Source: Streptomyces hokutonensis
GTDB taxonomy: Bacteria; Actinomycetota; Actinomycetes; Streptomycetales; Streptomycetaceae
Direction: 5' to 3'
Length of the DNA: 64,000 nt
Assembly: GCF_000376565.1 (NCBI RefSeq)
Contig: NZ_BARG01000024.1
Span: forward strand, 365,270 to 429,269
Of the stretch, positions 47,701 through 55,572 are shown in pieces (position 1 is the stretch's first letter; every line of letters starts with the position of its first letter). The notes below the pieces were generated by a model. It was not told the DNA's origin, searched no databases, and was given only the letters and a program-made list of their open reading frames with translations. Position numbers and translations under genes: made by a program.

Positions 47701-48406
47701 CACTGCCGTCTGGTCGCTGTCCTTCGCCCCGGACGGCCGCACTCTCGTCAGCCGCGGCGACGACGGCAAGCTGCGGCAGTGGAACATCACCACCGGCACA
47801 GCGCGTGCCCTCTTCGACCCGTACAACCCAATCGTGTCGTCCGTCGCCGTCAGCCCTGACGGCCGCACTCTCGCAGTCGGCTCCTACTTCGACACGATCC
47901 CGCTCCGGGACATCGCCCGCGGCAGCACCCGGGCCACCCTCACCGGCCACACCAACACCGTCAAGGCGATCGCCTTCAGCCCGGACGGACGGACCCTCGT
48001 CAGTGGCAGCGAGGACCACACCGCACGGCTCTGGGACACCGCCACCGGGAAGCAGCGGGCCGTCCTGACCGGCCACGGCGATCAGGTGCAGGCGGTGGCC
48101 TTCAGCGCCGACGGCCGGACCGTGGCCAGCGGCAGCGACGACGGCACGGTACGTCTGTGGGACGCGGCCACCGGACGGCTGCGGGCCACGTTGACCGGCC
48201 ACACAGGGCCCGTACGGTCCGTTGCCTTCACCCCGGACGGACACACCCTCGCCACCGGCAGCACCGACGGAACCGCCCGCCTGTGGAGCCTCACACTGCC
48301 CGACCCGCGACAGGCCGTCGACAAGATCTGCTCCGTCGTACGCCGGGACCTCACGGCGCTGGAACGGACCACCTACCTCGACGGCCACCGGGATACGACC
48401 TGCTGA
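44759..48406 (+). CDS. STAND ATPase with N-terminal HTH and 14 WD40 repeats
   Basis: A 1215-residue signalling ATPase of the nSTAND1 type. Residues 1-85 form an XRE-like helix-turn-helix (LRQLRQEAGGITYRVMAGRVDFSAATLSEAAAGERLPS). The NTPase has Walker A GTSGSGKSS (near 141) and Walker B WMIVDQFEE (near 200), then a helical region and one membrane-like segment (about 518-540). From about 608 to the end there are 14 WD40 repeats, each with a VAFSPDGRTLA-type strand, enough for two seven-bladed propellers. STAND proteins oligomerise on sensing a trigger; this type lacks an obvious effector besides the HTH. GTG start with AGGGGG. Confidence 0.92.
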   Translation: MGRPESPLDPEGGPVQRLAYELRQLRQEAGGITYRVMAGRVDFSAATLSEAAAGERLPSLAVVLAYVRACGADSGEWEGRWRRAAEEEAGRTEEEEGVTPPYRGLARFEPGDSDRFFGRDQLVADLAELALDNRFVAVVGTSGSGKSSLLRAGLVPALRGEAWPGARPAAVRILTPGEHPARTHARALAPVETTGDGDTWMIVDQFEEVFTLCQDPAERARFLDRLLAASRPGGRLRVVIAVRADLYGRLGEHRGLADALRGASLLVAPMSMGELREAVVKPAMAQGLTVERALTDRIIAEVADRPGGLPLMSHALLETWRRRRGRTLTLKGYEAAGGVRGAITQTAEDLYGSLSPQEAVLARQVMLRLIAPGEGTDDTGRPARRAELDADGTGETAVVLDRLARARLITLDDDTVDLAHEALITAWPRLREWIDRDRELLRRHRILTEAAVAWEQLDRDAGALYRGARLAAAEEGFADPARPYRLTRLERAFLTASLQARDAERSATARTTRRLRSLIAALAALLVLAVIAAGLAFTQRQDAVTAQHAALSRQLAAQSAVLLDTNPDLASLLAVQSYRTSPTAEAVTSLYAAAALPQRHSMAVGCQVWSVAFSPDGRTLATACADATIRLWDTATGKRRATFAGLGGFVAAVAFSPDGRTLADAGEHGLRLRNVATGTIRARLTSRDAVSAVAFSPDGRTLAAAQSKVLRLWDMASGKLRATLKSHTGFIDTVAFSPDGRLLASGGADFTVRLWDAASGRLRATWPSYAGEVTSVAFSPDGQTVAVVGTVGEGVWLHDTSGGADHVLKTGRTGFLTSVAFSPDGRTLATTGTDKTLRLTDVATHKSQVITTGHVDGQTSVVAFSPDGRTVATGSGDGTACLWQPDTGRARATLNTRSGPIRSVALSPDGRTLATAGDDRKTRLWNTATGTLQATLTGHTGPVRSVAFSPDGRTLATGSYDTTIRIWNVRTAAVRSVLSAPTAVWSLSFAPDGRTLVSRGDDGKLRQWNITTGTARALFDPYNPIVSSVAVSPDGRTLAVGSYFDTIPLRDIARGSTRATLTGHTNTVKAIAFSPDGRTLVSGSEDHTARLWDTATGKQRAVLTGHGDQVQAVAFSADGRTVASGSDDGTVRLWDAATGRLRATLTGHTGPVRSVAFTPDGHTLATGSTDGTARLWSLTLPDPRQAVDKICSVVRRDLTALERTTYLDGHRDTTC

Positions 48407-48525
48407 CCCGACCGGCTGGCTCCCCAGCCCCCGACGGTGTGGCGGCGCCGTTGTGAAGATCGGGTTGGGGACACTCGCCGTCCGGCGCCGCGCGGCGGCG
48501 GGTTCCCCTGTCTGGCTGGAGAAAC

Positions 48526-50613
48526 GTGGTGCGACTTCCCCTGCTGCGGGCCGTACTTGCGGCCTCGGTGCTCGTGGCGTCCGGAACGGCCGCCGCCGCC
48601 CCGGTCCGGGCGGACGGCAAGCCCAGGCCCCGGGCCGTCGACGATCTCGCGCGGTACGTCAACCCGTTCGTCGGCACCGCCCCGGGCGGCCCCGACTTCG
48701 GACACGGCGGTGGCGCGGGCAACACCTTCCCGGGGGCCTCGGCGCCGCTCGGCGGGGTGCAGTGGAGCCCGGACACGGTGACGTACCAGCACGGCGGTTA
48801 CTCCTACGGCGACAACCGCATCCTCGGCTTCAGCCTCGCGCACATCTCCGGAGCCGGCTGCGCCGCCTACGGCAACGTGCCTTTCATGCCGACCCAGGAG
48901 GCCGTGCCCCCGGCCTACGCCACGTTCTCGCACGCCAACGAGCAGGCGGCGCCCGGCAGTTACCACGTCACCTTCGACAACGGCATCGGCACCGACCTGA
49001 CCACCACCCAGCGCTCGGGCATCGCGCGCTTCACCTATCCGGCCACCGACACCCGGCCCGCCGCGGTGAGCATCGACGCGGCCAAGGCGTTCACCGCGGC
49101 CACCGGGTCGGTCGACATCGGTACCGACACGCTGTCCGGCTACAGCGACAGCGGGGCCTTCTGCAAGTCCAAGAACCGCTACCGGCTCTACTTCCACGCC
49201 ACCTTCGACCAGCCCTTCGCCCAGGGCACCCACCCCGACGGCAAAGCCGGCGCGGCCATGGTCACCTTCGCCCCCGGCGTGCGCACCGTGACCGCCCGGG
49301 TCGGCGTCTCGTTCGTCGACGTGGAGGGCGCCCGCCGCAACGCGCTCACCGAGCAGGCGGGGCGGCCGTACGACAGCGTCCAGCAGGCCGTGCGGGCCGA
49401 CTGGAACACCTGGCTGAACCGCGTCACCGTCGGCGGCGGCACGGACGCCCAGCGCCGGGTCTTCTACACCGCGCTCTACCACGCCCTCCTGCACCCCAGC
49501 GTCTTCAGCGACACCGACGGCCGCTACACCGGTATGGACGGGCTCGTGCACCGGACCCGCACCGGGCATGTGCAGTACGCGAACTTCTCCGGCTGGGACG
49601 TCTACCGCTGCCAGGTCCAGCTGCTGGCGCTGCTCGCCCCCCGCGAGGCCTCCGACATCGCGCAGTCCGTCCTCAACCAGGGCCTGCAGGCCGGGTACTT
49701 CGACCGCTGGACCCTCGCGAACGGCGGCAGCGGTGTCATGGTCGGCGATCCGCTGCCCGCCATCGCCTCCGCCATCCACGCCTTCGGCGGCACCGACTTC
49801 GACGCCGACGTCCTGTTGCGCACGGCTCTCGCGGACCGCCAGGACGACCGGCAGCGTCCCGGACACACGCAGTACGACACGCTCGGCTATGTGCCCGCCG
49901 GCACCAAGGGGGTGTGGGGTTCGGTCTCCACGACCCTCGAATACGCCGTCGCCGACTACGCGCTGGCCCAACTCGCGCACCGGCTAGGGGACTTGACCGC
50001 GTACAACACCTTGCTGCGGGCCTCCGGGAACTGGCGCAACCTCTTCAACCCCGCCACCGGATACCTCCAGCCCCGCGCCGCCGACGGCACCTGGCCGGCC
50101 TTCACCCCCGCCCAGAAGACGGAGTACGTGGAGGGCAACGGGGCCCAGTACACGTGGATGGTGCCGCAGGACCTGCCGGGACTGTTCGCGGCCATGGGCG
50201 GCGACGCCGCCGTCACCACCCGCCTCGACACCTTCTTCACCAGCCTCAACGCGGGCGCCTCGGAGCCGTACGCCTACCTCGGCAACGAGCCCTCCTTCGG
50301 GACCCCTTGGGCGTACACCCACGTCGGCCACCCGGACCGCGCCGACGCCGTCGTGCACCGCGCGCTGTCCACGCTGTTCAGTGACGCGCCCGCCGGCCTC
50401 GTCGGCAACGACGATCTCGGCGCGATGTCGTCCTGGGCGGTGTGGGCGAGCCTGGGCCTCTACCCCGAGGTCCCCGGCAGCGCCCAACTCACCCGCACCA
50501 CACCCCTGTTCACCACCGCCACCGTCCACCGGGGAGACGGCACCACGCTCACGGTCGGCTCCGCGGCGCCCAGGCACTCACTCCGGCAGCCGCCCAAGCA
50601 CTCACTGCGGTAG
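48526..50613 (+). CDS. Secreted GH92 alpha-mannosidase
   Basis: A 695-residue calcium-dependent exo-mannosidase. Signal peptide to about residue 26 (SGTAAA). GH92 signatures are YVNPFVGT, GNTFPGASAPLGGVQWSP, FSGWDVYRCQVQL, VEGNGAQYTWMVPQD, LGNEPSFGTPWAY and GNDDLGAMSSWAVWASLGLYPEVPGS. It ends soon after TTPLFTTATVHRGDG with a short odd tail containing two HSLR repeats, so the last strands of the usual C-terminal domain may be missing. GTG at 48526 or 48529; GGAGA lies just upstream. Confidence 0.92.
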   Translation: MVRLPLLRAVLAASVLVASGTAAAAPVRADGKPRPRAVDDLARYVNPFVGTAPGGPDFGHGGGAGNTFPGASAPLGGVQWSPDTVTYQHGGYSYGDNRILGFSLAHISGAGCAAYGNVPFMPTQEAVPPAYATFSHANEQAAPGSYHVTFDNGIGTDLTTTQRSGIARFTYPATDTRPAAVSIDAAKAFTAATGSVDIGTDTLSGYSDSGAFCKSKNRYRLYFHATFDQPFAQGTHPDGKAGAAMVTFAPGVRTVTARVGVSFVDVEGARRNALTEQAGRPYDSVQQAVRADWNTWLNRVTVGGGTDAQRRVFYTALYHALLHPSVFSDTDGRYTGMDGLVHRTRTGHVQYANFSGWDVYRCQVQLLALLAPREASDIAQSVLNQGLQAGYFDRWTLANGGSGVMVGDPLPAIASAIHAFGGTDFDADVLLRTALADRQDDRQRPGHTQYDTLGYVPAGTKGVWGSVSTTLEYAVADYALAQLAHRLGDLTAYNTLLRASGNWRNLFNPATGYLQPRAADGTWPAFTPAQKTEYVEGNGAQYTWMVPQDLPGLFAAMGGDAAVTTRLDTFFTSLNAGASEPYAYLGNEPSFGTPWAYTHVGHPDRADAVVHRALSTLFSDAPAGLVGNDDLGAMSSWAVWASLGLYPEVPGSAQLTRTTPLFTTATVHRGDGTTLTVGSAAPRHSLRQPPKHSLR

Positions 50614-51084
50614 CGGGCTTCGTACGGGACGGGCCGCCGGTCCGGGAACGGCCGTCACCTCGGTCGGTGCGAGTGCGCCGTGCGGTCCGTCGCACTCCAC
50701 CACCACCCGGACCGGCGCGCCGCACGCGGTGTGCCGGACGTCCAGGACCTGGCCCTCGGGGTCGGCGGCATGCGTCTCGCCCCACTGCCGCAGCGCCATG
50801 AGGATCGGCCACAGATCGCGGCCCTTGGCCGTCAGCCGGTACTCGTAGCGCGTCCGGCTCCCCGCCTCCTGGTAGGGCACGGTCGTCAGGATGCCGGCCG
50901 CGACCAGCTTGCGGAGCCGGTCGGACAGCACCGCGTCCGAGAGCCCGATATGGCGCCTGAAGTCGTCGAAACGGCGGACCCTGATGAAGGCGTCCCGCAG
51001 GATCAGCAGGGTCCACTTCTCGCCGACGAGATCGAGCGTGCTCTGGACCGGACAGTTCTCCGTGCTCACATCGAGCCATTCCAT
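50602..51084 (-). CDS. HxlR-family regulator
   Basis: A 160-residue winged-helix regulator. The N-terminus MEWLDVSTENCPVQSTLDLVGEKWTLLILRDAF is the typical HxlR start with a conserved cysteine that often senses oxidants or electrophiles, followed by DFRRHIGLSDAVLSDRLRKLVAAG and a wing RYEYRLTAKG. The ATG at 51084 is chosen on that homology, not on the ATG ten codons upstream. It overlaps the convergent GH92 gene by 12 bases and is divergent from the thioesterase gene. Confidence 0.9.
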   Translation of the reverse strand: MEWLDVSTENCPVQSTLDLVGEKWTLLILRDAFIRVRRFDDFRRHIGLSDAVLSDRLRKLVAAGILTTVPYQEAGSRTRYEYRLTAKGRDLWPILMALRQWGETHAADPEGQVLDVRHTACGAPVRVVVECDGPHGALAPTEVTAVPGPAARPVRSPLPQ

Positions 51085-51108
51085 GCCGCCACCATAGCCA
51101 CCTGGCTC

Positions 51109-51119
51109 TGTCATTGACA
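51109..51119. promoter_or_regulatory. HxlR operator overlapping the thioesterase promoter
   Basis: TGTCA-T-TGACA, an 11-base palindrome whose right half is the -35 box of the thioesterase gene. Its position lets the HxlR protein block that promoter directly. Confidence 0.6.
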
Positions 51120-51143
51120 GTCAGCTGCGACGGGATCTAGCTT
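51114..51143 (+). promoter_or_regulatory. Promoter of the thioesterase gene
   Basis: TTGACA (51114-51119), 18-base spacer, TAGCTT (51138-51143), 35 bases before the ATG. Same boxes and spacing as the PadR-controlled promoter at 35574-35603. Confidence 0.7.
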
Positions 51144-51177
51144 CTATTGAAGAAGCCAGCAGAGGAGGCAGCACCGC

Positions 51178-51666
51178 ATGGGACGGTCACGCACGTACGA
51201 GTGGCAGGATCCGGGGATCTCGGCGGCCGCCGTAGGAAAGGCCACGGGTCTGGAGTTCCTGCGGGAAGTGATCGCCGGACGGCTCCCCGCCGCGCCCATC
51301 GGTGCCACCCTGAACTTCACCGTCGACGAGGTGGATTTCGGTCGCGCGGTGTTCTCCCTGATACCGGGGGAGGAGCACTACAACCCCATCGGCAGTGTGC
51401 ACGGCGGGGTCTTCGCCACCCTGCTCGACTCGGCGGCCGGCTGCGCCGTGCAGTCCACGCTGCCGGAGGGCATGGGCTACACCTCGCTCGACCTGACCGT
51501 GAAGTTCCTGCGCCCGGTCACCGCCGACACCGGGCGGATCCGCGCCGTCGGCACCGTCCTCAACGGCGGACGGCGCACCGCGCTCGCCCAGGCCCAGCTG
51601 CTCGACGAGAAGGACCGGCTGCTCGCCCACGCCACCAGCAGCTGCCTGCTGTTTCCCGTGCCCTGA
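51178..51666 (+). CDS. PaaI-family hotdog thioesterase
   Basis: A 162-residue acyl-CoA thioesterase with the hotdog fold: NPIGSVHGGVFATLLDSAAGCAVQS is the PaaI signature with the HGG motif and the catalytic Asp in the helix, followed by YTSLDLTVKFLRPV. It hydrolyses an aryl- or short-chain acyl-CoA in the cytoplasm. GAGGAGG lies ten bases ahead of the ATG. Divergent from HxlR, its probable regulator. Confidence 0.9.
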   Translation: MGRSRTYEWQDPGISAAAVGKATGLEFLREVIAGRLPAAPIGATLNFTVDEVDFGRAVFSLIPGEEHYNPIGSVHGGVFATLLDSAAGCAVQSTLPEGMGYTSLDLTVKFLRPVTADTGRIRAVGTVLNGGRRTALAQAQLLDEKDRLLAHATSSCLLFPVP

Positions 51667-51712
51667 CCGTCGCCTGACTGTCCCCTGACCGGAAACAGTC
51701 GTAGAGGAGGAG

Positions 51713-51737
51713 TCCGCCTGTCCCCCGCGCAGGCGGA
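51713..51737. terminator. Hairpin after the thioesterase gene
   Basis: TCCGCCTG (51713-51720) and CAGGCGGA (51730-51737) form a perfect 8-bp stem with a 9-base loop, 46 bases after the stop. Confidence 0.55.
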
Positions 51738-51873
51738 TCCGTACCGTCAACTCTCTTGATCCTTACGGACCCGGGCCTTGCAGGCACGCTGTGAAGTTTG
51801 CTGCAAGCCGTTGCCGTGGTGGTATGGGGAGAAGTACGTACGTGAATGTGACACAGCGGGATCGTGAGGGCGT

Positions 51874-52659
51874 ATGGCGGTCGGGGTGACCGGGGCGTAC
51901 GAGCGCATGCTGGCGGTTGCGGTGGCGGCGCTGCACGAACGGGATCCCGCACGGCTGTGGCCGATGGTCGCCGCGGCGCTGCCCGGCCTGTGCGGGGGCG
52001 AGGCGCTGATCTACAAGCTCGGCGAGTGGACGGACCGGACCGGCGCGATGGGGCTCTCGCCCGCCGCCGCGGCACACTTCGGGCGGATCGACGACGAGGC
52101 GATGGCGGTGCTGCGCCGGGGCTATCCCTTCGCGGACCACTACGTCACGGCCGGCGCCGCCCGCCGCCCCGGAACCGCCCACCGGATGGCCGGCAAGGGC
52201 TGGGCCGACAGCCGCATGGCGGGCACGATCAGCCGCCTCATGGACGCCGACCACGTCCTGGCCGTCCCGCTGCCGGGCACGGCCACCCCGGTCACCGGCG
52301 CCCTCGTCTACCGGGCCGGCGCCGACTTCACCGACGACCACGTCCGGGCAGCCGAAATGATCCAGCCCCTGCTGGCCGGCGTGGAACAGCAGCGGCAACT
52401 CCTCGAACGCTGGCACGCCACCCAGGCCCCGCCCGAGCTGCCCGAGGACTGCAGGCTCACTCCCCGCCAGGTCACCGTCCTGCTGCTCCTCGCCGACGCC
52501 CTCACCGCCTCGGCCATCGCCCACCGCCTGGGCATCTCCGTGCGCACGGTGCACAAGCACGTGGAGAGCCTGTACCGGAAACTGGGCACACGCGACCGGG
52601 TGAGTACGGTGCTACGGGCGCAGGAGATCGGCCTGCTCCCACTCCGCACGGGACGCTGA
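51874..52659 (+). CDS. LuxR-type regulator with N-terminal GAF-like sensor
   Basis: A 261-residue regulator. Residues 1-175 look like a GAF-type sensor (ALIYKLGEWTDR, VPLPGTATPVTGALVYRAG), and residues 190-255 are the LuxR helix-turn-helix (LTPRQVTVLLLLADALTASAIAHRLGISVRTVHKHVESLYRKLGTRDR). It is followed 36 bases later by an aminotransferase gene, so it may be its local activator. No phosphorylatable receiver domain is present. Confidence 0.88.
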   Translation: MAVGVTGAYERMLAVAVAALHERDPARLWPMVAAALPGLCGGEALIYKLGEWTDRTGAMGLSPAAAAHFGRIDDEAMAVLRRGYPFADHYVTAGAARRPGTAHRMAGKGWADSRMAGTISRLMDADHVLAVPLPGTATPVTGALVYRAGADFTDDHVRAAEMIQPLLAGVEQQRQLLERWHATQAPPELPEDCRLTPRQVTVLLLLADALTASAIAHRLGISVRTVHKHVESLYRKLGTRDRVSTVLRAQEIGLLPLRTGR

Positions 52660-52695
52660 CCTCCCGAGCCGCCGCACCGACAGGAGCTCACCCTC

Positions 52696-53916
52696 GTGAC
52701 GTACGACATCACCGCCCTGCGCGCCCTCTTCCCCGCCCTCGCCACCGGGACCGCCCACTTCGACGGCCCCGGCGGCACCCAGACACCCCGCCCGGTCATC
52801 GAGGCCATCACCCGGGCGCTGTCGAACCCCCTGTCCAACCGGGGCCAGGTCACTGCGGGGGAACGCAACGCCGACACCATCGTCACCGGCGCCCGCCAGG
52901 CCATGGCCGACCTCCTCGCCGGGGACCCGGCGGGCATCGTCTTCGGCCGCAGCGCCACCCAGCTCACCTACGACCTCGCCCGCACCCTCGCCACGACCTG
53001 GGCGCCCGGCGACGAGGTGGTGGTCACCCGCCTCGACCACGACGCCAACATCCGCCCCTGGATACAGGCGGCCGAGCGGGCCGGCGCCACCGTCCGCTGG
53101 GCGGACTTCGACCCGGCGACCGGTGAACTGACCCCCGACCACCTCCGCGCCGCCCTCTCCGCACGCACCCGGCTGGTCGCCGTCACCGCCGCCTCCAACC
53201 TGATCGGCACCCGGCCCGCGATCCCCGAAATGGCGCGCCTCGCACACGAGGCGGGAGTGCTGTTCCACGTCGACGGCGTCCACTACACCGCGCACGCCCT
53301 GGTCGACCTCGGGCAGCTCGGCGCCGACTTCTTCGTGTGCTCGCCGTACAAGTTCCTCGGCCCCCACCTCGGCGTCCTCGCCGCCCGGCCCGAACTGCTG
53401 GAGACCCTGCGCCCGGACAAGCTGCTCCCCTCCTCCGACGCGGTCCCCGAGCGCTTCGAACTCGGCACTCTGCCCTACGAGTTGCTCGCCGGCACCAGCG
53501 CGGCGGTCGACGTCCTCGCCGGCCTCGACGCGGGGGCCGCCGGGAGCCGCCGGGAGCGCCTGTCGGCCAGTCTCACCGCGCTCCACCGGCACGAGGAGGT
53601 CCTGCGCACGAGCATCGACCTGGGACTCGCCGCCCTCGACGGCATCACCGTCCACTCCAACGCGGCCGACCGCACCCCCACCGTGCTCCTCACCTTCGAC
53701 GAGGCCTTCGGCGCGCATGCCACGCAGGACGCCTCCCGCTTCCTCGCGGAACGCCACGTCCACGCCCCCTCCGGCTCCTTCTACGCCATCGAGGCCTCCC
53801 GCCGCCTGGGTCTGGGCGACTCCGGCGGCCTGCGCATCGGCCTCGCGCCCTACACCGACACCGAGGACGTCGACCGGCTCCTCACCGGACTGGAGCTGTT
53901 CCTGAAGCGGCCGTAG
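52696..53916 (+). CDS. Class V aminotransferase / cysteine desulfurase-like protein
   Basis: A 406-residue PLP enzyme. FDGPGGTQTPRPVIEAI near the start, RLDHDANIRPW, HVDGVHYTAHALVDL with the PLP-binding aspartate, and SPYKFLGPHLGVL with the Schiff-base lysine are visible. The set matches the CsdA-related group found in actinobacteria, not IscS: no active-site cysteine loop of the IscS type is seen, so desulfurase activity is uncertain. GTG start with AGGAG. Co-oriented with the LuxR gene. Confidence 0.87.
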   Translation: MTYDITALRALFPALATGTAHFDGPGGTQTPRPVIEAITRALSNPLSNRGQVTAGERNADTIVTGARQAMADLLAGDPAGIVFGRSATQLTYDLARTLATTWAPGDEVVVTRLDHDANIRPWIQAAERAGATVRWADFDPATGELTPDHLRAALSARTRLVAVTAASNLIGTRPAIPEMARLAHEAGVLFHVDGVHYTAHALVDLGQLGADFFVCSPYKFLGPHLGVLAARPELLETLRPDKLLPSSDAVPERFELGTLPYELLAGTSAAVDVLAGLDAGAAGSRRERLSASLTALHRHEEVLRTSIDLGLAALDGITVHSNAADRTPTVLLTFDEAFGAHATQDASRFLAERHVHAPSGSFYAIEASRRLGLGDSGGLRIGLAPYTDTEDVDRLLTGLELFLKRP

Positions 53917-54086
53917 CGATGATGGAAAAAAGATGTGCCCGTTGACGGGATAATGATGGATTCCACCCCTTCAACAATGCCCTGCGCCGCACCTACCGTT
54001 ACGCCCAGGTAAACGGCCTGGTCGCCGGTCGATCGGCGCTTCGGACCAGCTGTGACGGTCGCGAGGGTTTCTGGAGGGAGAAGGCA

Positions 54087-55529
54087 ATGGCGCCTGTGGA
54101 ACTACTCATCGGAAGCCGGTGGCAGGCATCGGCGGGGGAGGGACGGACCCGGGACGTCACGTCCCCCTTCGACGGATCGACCGTCGGCACCGTGGCGGTG
54201 GCGGGACCCGAGGACGTCGAGCGGGCCCTCGCCGCGGCAGAGCGGGGCGCCGCGACATGGCGGCGCACACCCGCCCACGAACGCATGACGATCCTGATGC
54301 GCGCGGCGGAACTCGCCGACCAGCGGGCCGCCGAGATCGCCCGGACCATCAGCGCCGAGTCGGGCAAGACCATCACCGAGGCCACCGGCGAGGCGTCCCG
54401 GTCCGGCGACCTCATCCGCCTCGCCGCCTTCGAGGGCACCCAGCTCTACGGCGAGACACTGCCGTTGGACGCCAACCGCGGCACCGGCCAGGACAAAGTC
54501 GGCTTCACCCTGCGCCAGCCGTGCGGAGTGGTCGTGGCCATCACGCCGTTCAACTACCCCGCGCTGCTCGTGCTCCACAAACTCGCCCCCGCGCTCGCGG
54601 CCGGCAACGCGGTCGTCCTCAAGCCGGCCACCTCGACCCCGCTGACCGCGCTCGCTCTCGCCGAGTGCTTCGTGGACGCCGGGCTCCCCGAGGGCGTGCT
54701 CTCGGTGCTCGTCGGATCCGGCGGTGCGCTGGGCGACCTCCTCGTGACCGACCCCCGGGTACGGAAGATCTCCTTCACCGGCTCCACCGCGACCGGCGAA
54801 CACATCGCCCGCGTCGCCGGAGTCAAGAAGCTCTCCCTCGAACTGGGCGCCTCCTGCCCGGTCGTCGTCCTCCCCGACGCCGACATCGAACTGGCCGCGA
54901 GCGCCGTCGCGTTGGGCGGCTACGTCAACGCCGGACAGGTGTGCATCTCCGTCCAGCGCGTGATCACCCACCCGTCGATCACGGGCGACTTCCTCGACGC
55001 CCTGGTCCCCAAGGTCAAGGCCATCAGGACCGGCGACCCGTCCTCCCCGGACACCACCGTGGGCTCCCTCATCACGACCGCCGAGGCGGAACGCGTGGAG
55101 CGGGCCATCGCCCAGGCCGGCGCGGACGGCGCCCGCGTCCTGACCGGCGGCGAGCGCGACGGAACCGTCGTCAGCCCGGCCGTCGTGGCCGACGTCGACC
55201 CCAACTCCCCTTTCAGCCAGCAGGAGTTGTTCGGACCCGCCGTCGCCGTCAGCCCGGCCGCCGACTGGGAGTCCGCCATCGCCCAGGCCAACGGCACCGA
55301 CTACGGCCTCGGCGCCGGCATCTTCACCTCCGACGTCGCGGGCGCCGTCCGCGCCATCCGGGAGATAGACGCCGGCTCCGTCCACATCAACTGGACGCCC
55401 CTGTGGCGTGCCGACCTCATGCCCTACGGCGGCCTCAAGGGCAGCGGCTACGGCAAGGAAGGCCCGCGCGCCGCGGTCAGCGAGATGACCGAGGTCAAGA
55501 CCATCGTGCTGCACGGCCGCCCGTGGTGA
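54087..55529 (+). CDS. Aldehyde dehydrogenase family protein (cyclitol operon)
   Basis: A 480-residue NAD(P)-dependent dehydrogenase: ITPFNYPALLVLHKLAPALAAGNAVVLKPATSTP, FTGSTATGEHIARVAG, LSLELGASCPVVV with the general-base Glu, and YVNAGQVCISVQRV with the catalytic Cys. This subgroup oxidises small hydroxy- or phospho-aldehydes (lactaldehyde, glyceraldehyde type), and is not the classical IolA/MmsA methylmalonate-semialdehyde type. It is the first gene of the iol-like operon; a 170-base leader lies upstream. Likely disposes of the aldehyde made by the operon's aldolase. Confidence 0.88.
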   Translation: MAPVELLIGSRWQASAGEGRTRDVTSPFDGSTVGTVAVAGPEDVERALAAAERGAATWRRTPAHERMTILMRAAELADQRAAEIARTISAESGKTITEATGEASRSGDLIRLAAFEGTQLYGETLPLDANRGTGQDKVGFTLRQPCGVVVAITPFNYPALLVLHKLAPALAAGNAVVLKPATSTPLTALALAECFVDAGLPEGVLSVLVGSGGALGDLLVTDPRVRKISFTGSTATGEHIARVAGVKKLSLELGASCPVVVLPDADIELAASAVALGGYVNAGQVCISVQRVITHPSITGDFLDALVPKVKAIRTGDPSSPDTTVGSLITTAEAERVERAIAQAGADGARVLTGGERDGTVVSPAVVADVDPNSPFSQQELFGPAVAVSPAADWESAIAQANGTDYGLGAGIFTSDVAGAVRAIREIDAGSVHINWTPLWRADLMPYGGLKGSGYGKEGPRAAVSEMTEVKTIVLHGRPW

Positions 55530-55572
55530 TGCCAGCGCGTCCCCGCACATCCCCGCATTCAGGAGCCGACTC

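Noticed and set aside
46580..48300. Repetitive DNA within the STAND gene
   Set aside because: The repetition is explained by WD40 protein repeats, not by a DNA repeat or CRISPR array.
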